Positions 57,117 to 64,000 of a stretch of DNA of 64,000 bases are shown here, piece after piece (the stretch's first letter is position 1; each line of letters begins with the position of its first letter). The stretch is from Streblospio benedicti (taxonomy: Eukaryota; Annelida; Polychaeta; Spionida; Spionidae). A model generated the notes under the pieces. That model was given only the letters and a program-made list of their open reading frames with translations, was not told the DNA's origin and searched no databases. The stretch covers positions 39,000,154 to 39,064,153 of the forward strand of contig CM032666.1 of the NCBI GenBank assembly GCA_019095985.1. Direction: 5' to 3'. A program made the translations under genes and the position numbers.

Positions 57117-59144
57117 TCTAGTTGAGCAAAAATATAATACATTTTAATATTGCAAAAAAAAATGCATTGATTGCCTGGCTGGTAAGTGTCACAGGACTAC
57201 TTACTGAACAATCACCCTTCTATTCCATATGTTCACCTACATAATGCTGTATCATAAGTGTACAACGTACATGTATTTTTGGCAACTTACGCGAGATTCA
57301 AGTGTTAAAAGGAAAGTTTTCACACATTAAGACCCAATGACCATCAGCTGGCGATAATCACTCTTGTAAAAAATACTCCAGTGGGATTTAGCTTATTGTT
57401 AAAATGTGTGGTTTAATGCTGTGTATCGAAAAAATTGCATTGTTATGGATATCAACAGAATATTTCCAGGCGTATTGCGCAATGCACATATCTTGTTGCT
57501 GTACTTCATTTACATTTAGATTCAATGTTCTTTGTTCTGTAGACAGTAGATCTATCTAACATAAAACCTGGTTGAAGTATTTGGATGTATACGGAAAATA
57601 AGTATCTGAAAGTGAGTGAACATCTGTTGTTCATGACCAATTAAGTAAATGGCAATTGACAATTAAAATTTAGAAGGTGATCTTAAAACTCTTATAAAAT
57701 GTGGCTTTTATTTACATAATATGTCGTCCATTCATAAAATTAGTTAATGCTAAAAATTCTGATCCACCTGATAAAACTAATATGAACCGGCGTGCCACAG
57801 AGCAGAATGCTTAATCTGGGGTGTTATTTATAATGCACACAGGTTAGCCCACAAGTTATTCCAACACTAAACATAACATGATAAATAATTATTGACCTAA
57901 TTTGATCTTTAATTAAGTCAATATAACAAAAAACTTTGAACTGCTACATTAAGTCACCTGGCAATGTTCAAACTTTAAAGATTTGTTTGTAATTAATATC
58001 AGTAACACATGAAATTATACATGGATTAAGACAGCTTAAATTTGAAGTTAACCAACACCATGATGCTTGTTATCTTTGGCTCCTAGGAAAAAAAACTTGA
58101 TAACTTTAGTCTCAGTCGCATACCCTTTCAAAGGGCCATATATTATTCAGAGATATGTTGACAACCATTATGAAATGACTGACTGCCTCTCAAATATAAC
58201 CACTTGTCCAAAAAGGTCCCTCAAAAGAGGTTACAGTGTTTTTTAAAGGTTAAATTTAATGATGTTCAACTGTTCATAAATGCAACTTTTTTTTTGCTTT
58301 CCATCTTTAGCTGTCGATAAGTTGTATTTTAATGATCATGCACTATATCATTTGGGTCAGTATTCCAAAGTCTTTGGCATACTGACCCAAATGAGTAAAC
58401 CCATCAATTTGAACAAAAGATTGACCCTGAGAGATTGACCTCATCTAACTTGTGAATCATTGTCCTCAGTGGAGGTTAACTTCTTTTTCTTAGAATTTAC
58501 CATTCTTTGACGACCAGAAATAGCTTATCTATTTACACATTGTGAACAACTCATGAAGTGAGAGCATGGTACTTGGCATTGAAAACCCTGTCAAATGGAG
58601 GCCATGCAGATTTAGTGAATTTGATGCCTGCTCATATGCTCATCAGCCTTACTCAGAATTAAGCTATGTTGGTTCTGCCATTTACGTTAATTAAACAAGA
58701 CTATGACCATTATTATTTCTCAAAAGTAAAGAGACTATAAATATTAAAGAAACAAAAGAGTTTATGTTCTCTAACTTCTGAGTTCACACAAAAGCAGCGC
58801 TGAAGATTTAGCATAGCAGCCTTGGCATTGAAGACATGTGGCACTCATCTTTTTTTGTCCATCACCTCAATGCGTGAGTGTTCTGTCAAATATTTAATCC
58901 TAAACTTTTTAACTGGTGCATTACATTAACCAATTACAAATAAATCCACTCGTTACCTGATTAATGATCTGTCATTTATGTACAGCCAACTTTTATTTAA
59001 AATATTCCACAGATAAGCGCTCACTCACACAAAACATGTTACGCTCGCAACTACACATACGATTTGTAAATGCACTCCACCTAAAAACTATCATTGATTT
59101 CTCCAGTTACAACTTTTAGAACATGCACTCGAGTTACGTCTCAC
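57117..59144 (-). other. SLC6 intron between the 5' UTR exon and first coding exon
   Basis: The ATG at 57116 lies just inside an acceptor ('caactag' on the minus strand), implying an upstream non-coding exon. No coding sequence was seen in the 2 kb between. Confidence 0.5.
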
Positions 59145-59215
59145 CTACCACTAGACGTCGTGACGGACACCTGCTGCTGAATGTGACGTCACTCAGCGGG
59201 TAATTTGTATTTCAT
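59145..59215 (-). promoter_or_regulatory. Probable SLC6 5' UTR exon / core promoter with CRE
   Basis: On the minus strand a donor 'gtag|gtgaga' closes an exon at 59145. A perfect TGACGTCA cAMP-response element lies at 59184-59191, with further 'gacgtc' and 'gtgacg' words nearby, and the block is richer in CpG than its surroundings. This suggests the SLC6 start site. Exact transcription start is not visible. Confidence 0.5.
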
Positions 59216-59859
59216 ATTCACTCTCGCGGAACGAGGACGTTATGATTCGGGCATGGAGGTTGATCAGAATTTTGAAAAAAATCTATATATTTGAAGAAAA
59301 TCATTCATAAAATGAGAAAATAATCTTTTATTAGTATTACGTTGAACAACCTAAATAATAAAAAAGCAGTGGCAAATATATCTAGGGAATGGTGTTTCCT
59401 ATTCCGAACAAAATAAATTATTTCGGTTAACTTCAGAGTTCAATTATGTTTTGCACCTGCGTTTGCCGGCTACCATTTTTGTTTCCGTGAAAAATATCAT
59501 TAAAAAACAACATTTTCGCTTTCATGAGGTTCAAATGTACATAAATCTACAGGTAATTAATACATTTAAATCTTATATCGTTAATCGCATCACCCTTGAT
59601 GCAGTGTTTGAATGAAACTATTGTGTAACCCAATATAATTTAGAAAATACATCAATATTTAGACAGCACACATGCACATTAGATTTAAACTTTCATATTC
59701 AAATGGATATCTTATATGAATTTTCGATAATATGTGGTGACCAGCTGTGGTGATTGTTGTTAAATCATTATTAGTTCTCTATCGAGAACTATGTTGAAAG
59801 TTAATATAAATATTTACTTAGTAGACCTACCTAGTCTATCAATATATTTCACATGCCAT

Positions 59860-59944
59860 ATTTATTCGTCTCCCTGGTCTGTCAGTGATAGATATATACA
59901 CTGGTATATATCTTATCATTGGCAGACCAGGTAGGCTAATAAAT
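59860..59944. repeat. Imperfect hairpin upstream of the ATPase beta gene
   Basis: Arms about 40 bp long: 'ccctggtctgtcagtgata' on the left mirrors 'tatcattggcagaccaggt' less an offset base on the right. Both arms carry 'tttatt'/'aataaa' outer ends around a 'gatatataca' core. A foldback element or a regulatory inverted repeat. Confidence 0.7.
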
Positions 59945-60238
59945 GAGAACTATATTTTCAGTCATTTTTCGTGACAAGTGCCAATGGCCCAGGGGTCTTT
60001 ATACGTGAATAGATGGTACATTTGTAGTACAGCATATTTTCACCCCCATAGTACGGCGGTTGAGCATCCGGGGTGTCGGCAAAACATAACAAAGAAAATA
60101 AAATGTTTTTATTTTTCAATTTTATTTTTATTTCCTTCTATGACAGTTGAGCTTCCTGGGTGTCCGTAAACCATAACATTAGAAAAATAAGGCCCAAATG
60201 GTTAAACTGAAATGTCTGGCATAAAATATTTTTGCAGG

Positions 60239-63155
60239 ATGAGTGAGGAGCAAGACCCAAATTCATCTATAGCTAACCAAGTAGAAGGTACAGCAGAGTC
60301 AGATCCACAAGACGCAACTCAAAATCAAGACTCAACAGCAGAGCCAGGTCAACCAGAAACTTCTGAGGAACCACTAACTAGTGTATTCCAAGTAACAGAA
60401 GCATTACTGCAGCAACAAGAAGAGAATGCAGAACCGCAAGTAGGTGCAGTTAATGACGATCCAGGTGGAGTTAGTGCAGTTCCAGTGGAAATAGATCAAT
60501 CAGAAGCTCCGCAGGAACCATTATCGAGTATATACCAAGGAACAGAGGCATTACAACAAGTAGAACAGAATGCAAGTGCAGAACAAGAAGCAGGTGCGGT
60601 TGATGTATCCCCTGCAGAAGTTCGTGCAAAACCAGCTGAACCAATTCAGCAATCGCAACACGAGGCTGCAGAAGAATCAGATTTATCAGAAATATTTAAG
60701 AAAGTATCGCCAAAGTCAAGTGCAGACAAAACACCGCAACAAGTGGCAACAGAAGAACAAGACTTATCTGAAGTATTTAAGAAAGTGACACCAAAATCAA
60801 GTGCAGAAAAGGCACAGCCTGTTGTAATTATACCACAGGATGAGAAAATTGATACTTCAGAGCCAAGAGACAAGATTGAAGAATCAAATATTCAACTAGA
60901 ATTTGTTAAAGACAAAGATAAACAACAAAGTGTGCAGAAAATAGAACCCCCTCCACAGGAATTAAAAACAGTGTCGGTATCAAAAGTCACAGCAAATGCA
61001 AGTGCAGAGCCAGGCAGTCAAGCAAAACCAACAGAGACGCGGAAGGGTAAAAAGCAATCGAAATTTGCTAGGTTCAAGCATCATGTATGGAATTCAGAGA
61101 AACAGGAATTGTGTGGCCGCACACGTAAAAGTTGGGGTAAATATGTTACACAAACGAGTGCTTTAAAGTCATTTATTTAACATTAGAAATTTAGGGTAGA
61201 ATATATGGGATACAGAAAATTGATCTCACCAAACTGGCTATTTTCATTAACCCTTTCTCCCTTACGTTCGGTGTGATGACAGCCCTTTATATCCTCACCA
61301 TATTTTGCTGTGTGGCCCAGATACAAAATTTCACTTTGCCAGAGTTGCATGGCCAACTTTAAACTGGCACAATTTCCATTAAAATACTGTATTTTAATCA
61401 TCTTTTCACCAACATGCGAAGAAACCAATTTGGCTTACCCTATTCACTATTTCTCAAATGTCTTGAAACAAAGCATCACATTTGAATGATTTCCAATACA
61501 AAGCCCTTTTCGTATCTACAAAAAAAAAGCTGGTTGCTGTGAGACGTTTTGTACTATTGCATGCAGGCAATAAGAAAATTATATATTATTATAAGCTGAA
61601 TTTCTTGGCTACACCAATATGTATTTTATTCTAACATCTAACACCTACAAGTATGTCTACAAACTGGTATTTATAAGGGAAGGAGGGTTGATTTTCTTGG
61701 AGCATATTTTCGTAAAGTCTTGAGTGGATGAATTCTAATATTTTTCAACATATTTTCAGGTAAAATTTGTCTCTTTTACCTCATCTTCTATTTCTGCTTA
61801 TCTTTATTCATGGCTGCTTGTTTTGCTGGTCTAATAGCAACTTTGCCTCTCGATAAACCACGTTATAGTGGTAAAGATAATCCCATCATGACGATACCAG
61901 GTAATTATGAGTTAAAATACATTACAAATAGATTAAAGTAATTGAAATTATATTCAGGCAGTGCCCCAGATAAGTATTAGTCTACTAGTCAGAGGCTAGA
62001 ATTAAACCAACAGGATGAGTAAAAATAATAGCTTTTACCAACTTTGTTAATGTTATAGACTTAATGTGTAGAATATGTAGCATGAGTAACATTTTTGAAG
62101 GCCAAGTAAAAAAAATGTCTTTCAATACATGTCATGTGGATTGTAATTTGTATGATTAAAAAGTTATCTGTGGCACTGTCAGGCTATGTCATTTGTAGAT
62201 ATAATATACATTGAACCACGTAAATATATTTCCCCTACATATTTTGTTTTAACTAATTTTGATTGAATCACATATACTGTAAAACTAGAAATGTTTGTGC
62301 ACAATTTAATTTGCGAATTTCGAGGGTAGGTGCAAAAATGTTAACTTAAATAGTCAGCAAACATTATAGCCTATGTAAAGTAGGTCCAGGATGGACCATA
62401 ATCTCAAAGTTAAATAGTCAAAATAATTTCGAAATTAAACTCAAAATTTGATAGCCACAAAATATACAGTAGATACAACAAACATAGCATAAACACATGT
62501 TTTGTAGCTTAATATTATTTTTAGGAATGCAATCTATTCCAAGAGCAACTAGATCATCAAATAAGATATATTTCTCCCCTGATGATGAAGGCTCGTATTC
62601 AAGTTATATTGATGAATTGAATAGATTTTTGGAAGGTACTGCATTTTATTTTAATAATAATTTATTGCAATTTATTAATAATACTTTGGCTATTCAAGTG
62701 AAACAATTCTACTGAAGTAGAAATTGTGAAACTTGTTTTCTTCTCAGGAAATGTTTGAATAAATTTAAAATGTGCTAATAACCTTAGCGCGACCAGTTTT
62801 GAAGCTCCAACACAGCAATACTGAATCAAATCAAGTGATGTTCAGGTCTGTTATCTGTATATAAACTATGATAAGCTTTTTTGATTGCTGACACTTCATG
62901 TGAATGGGGACAGCTCACATAAATTTTGAATTAATCTGGAACAACTATTCCCTTGCAATGCTGTATTTATTGGAATTTATGGGTGTTTTTTTAGACTATC
63001 CAGATAACGACACAGAAATTGATGTGCCTCAGGTTTGTGGTGGAAGTGATACATATGGTTGCACACTTGGGAGGTCCTTATTCGGCCCATGTAATGCAGG
63101 AAACAAGTTTGGTTTTCCAGACTCAAAGCCATGTATTCTACTAAAAGTAAATCAG
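60239..63155 (+). CDS. ATP1B: Na+/K+-ATPase beta subunit with long acidic N-terminal extension (5' part)
   Basis: Type II membrane glycoprotein that escorts and stabilises the Na+/K+-ATPase alpha subunit. Exons 60239-61136, 61760-61900, 62525-62635 and 62995-63155 join in phase (437 codons) and the gene runs off the window after 63155. The ATG lies one base inside an acceptor, so a 5' UTR exon precedes it; a donor at 59553 is a candidate. Family marks: FKHHVWNSEKQELCGRTRKSW just before one membrane helix (FYLIFYFCLSLFMAACFAG), then PRAT, YFSPDDEGSYSSYIDELNRF, and the Cys-bearing FGPCNAGNKFGFPDSKPC segment ending KVNQ. Usual beta subunits have about 30-60 residues before the helix; here there are about 300, rich in Glu, Gln, Ser and Ala, with two pairs of internal repeats. 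Mammalian ATP1B4 also has a Glu-rich N-terminus, but this one is longer and may be independent. Confidence 0.92.
60356..60814 (+). repeat. Two pairs of coding repeats in the ATPase beta N-terminus
   Basis: Pair A: ETSEEPLTSVFQVTEALLQQ (aa 40-59) and EAPQEPLSSIYQGTEALQQ (aa 89-107). Pair B: EESDLSEIFKKVSPKSSADK (aa 145-164) and EEQDLSEVFKKVTPKSSAEK (aa 172-191). Pair B is the better conserved and contains Ser/Thr-Pro and acidic-flanked Ser sites that could be phosphorylated. Confidence 0.85.
61240..61670. repeat. Interspersed repeat, copy 1 (ATPase beta intron 1)
   Basis: Shares with 63260-63715 the ordered phrases 'atgacagccctt', 'gccaactttaaactg', 'gaaaccaatttggctta', 'gaaacaaagcatcacattt', 'aagcccttttcg' and 'ataagtatgtctacaa' in diverged form. 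Function unknown; no coding capacity. Confidence 0.75.
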
Positions 63156-64000
63156 GTACCGGTACATTGCTTATCTTTTTTGTAAAGCAGGCGTTGTTAC
63201 GTGGATTATAAAGCGCTTTCTTTTTTGTACCTGTAGCAATAAATCATGTGGTAGGCAGCATTAACCCATTACCCCTCACATTTTATTACATGACAGCCCT
63301 TGTATCCTCGCAAATATTTGCAGCGTAGCGCGTATGAAATCTTTCCATTTGTCGATGCGTTGCCAACTTTAAACTGCCATAATTTTCATAAAAATGCTCG
63401 TATTTATATCATCTCTTCACCAAAATACAAGGAAACCATTTTGGCTTGCCCCATTCCCAATTCCACAATTGTTTTGAAACGAAGCATCACATTTCCAATA
63501 GTAAAAGGAAGCCCTGTTCGGATCGGTATAGTATTAGGACTGTGGTAAATGCTGTGTAAATGCGCAGTAAATAAATCACAGAATTTAGAAAATAATTAGA
63601 AATATTTATTGGGTGTTTTTGGAACGGATTTATATATCATGATAAAGCTTAAGTGGTTAGGAACACGAATATGTATTTCTCATCAAGATTGAACCATTAT
63701 AAGTATGTCTACAACTCAATCAAACTTTGGTGTTTTAGCATTTGGTGCAATATGGCATACATGGTGCCATTTGTGAGTGCAAATTAATGCTGTCAAATGA
63801 AACTTTGTATTCTAAACTAAAAGCTAAACATTCAAATAAATTGTGCACGATGATTCCTTATACGGTTTTACATATAGTTATCTAGTTTTAATCACGATGG
63901 CTCCGCTGCTATAGCCCAAACAAATGACTTGTATTCACTTATTCACATGTAAGCGGTTTTGACACCCAAACATGTGAAAAATGGTTTAGGCTGGTTCACT
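63156..64000 (+). other. ATPase beta intron 4 (to window end)
   Basis: Intronic sequence after the 'cag|gtaccg' donor. No further beta-subunit exon is seen before the window ends, so the last extracellular part of the protein lies outside. Confidence 0.6.
63260..63715. repeat. Interspersed repeat, copy 2 (ATPase beta intron 4)
   Basis: Same orientation as copy 1, with similar order and spacing of conserved blocks over more than 400 bp. Two diverged insertions of one element family flank three exons of the gene. Confidence 0.75.

Overview
The window reads as nuclear DNA of an invertebrate animal, probably a marine deuterostome or lophotrochozoan. It is AT-rich, its genes are split into many short exons with GT/AG introns of 0.1 to 8.6 kb, and its introns are full of small inverted-repeat (MITE-like) elements. 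The phylum cannot be fixed from sequence alone. I rebuilt five protein-coding genes by joining exons whose splice sites and reading phases agree.

Layout. (1) 2082-13556, + strand: a ferroportin (SLC40A1-type iron exporter) gene of 13 coding exons and 711 aa, with a Penelope-like retroelement in intron 6. (2) 20856-29701, + strand: a second, tandem ferroportin paralogue of 14 coding exons and 591 aa. The two share most intron positions but differ strongly at residues known to bind metal in human ferroportin. (3) 33880-57116, - strand: a 15-coding-exon, 677-aa Na+/Cl- dependent neurotransmitter transporter (SLC6). It most resembles the neuronal glycine transporter GlyT2/SLC6A5, including a C-terminal T-Q-C. 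(4) 35375-37970, + strand: a PARP6/PARP8-type mono-ADP-ribosyltransferase nested in antisense inside the last intron of the SLC6 gene. A repeat-rich insert of about 220 aa interrupts its catalytic domain. (5) 60239 to beyond 63155, + strand: the 5' part of a Na+/K+-ATPase beta-subunit gene with a 299-residue acidic, internally repeated N-terminal extension. It stands head-to-head with the SLC6 gene across about 1 kb holding a perfect CRE palindrome.

Between and within genes are several repeat families: paired-end MITEs with 'agaacctc' ends, MITEs with 'ccatccaag' ends, a Harbinger-like element with TTA target duplications, foldback hairpins, a 57-bp tandem array running up to a splice acceptor, a 25-bp minisatellite, and diverged direct repeats shared between introns. 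Many repeat ends lie within about 45 nt of a splice site.

The genes do not form one pathway. Three of them are membrane ion or solute transport genes: iron export, Na+/Cl--coupled amino-acid uptake, and the pump subunit that maintains the Na+ gradient SLC6 carriers use. The most unusual items are a Penelope-like element with 104-bp terminal inverted repeats and a possible target duplication, the ferroportin paralogue that has lost most N-lobe metal ligands, the nested PARP with its Asn/Gln/Pro/Tyr-rich insert, and the extended ATPase beta subunit. Residue comparisons with human proteins rest on recalled reference sequences and need a formal alignment.
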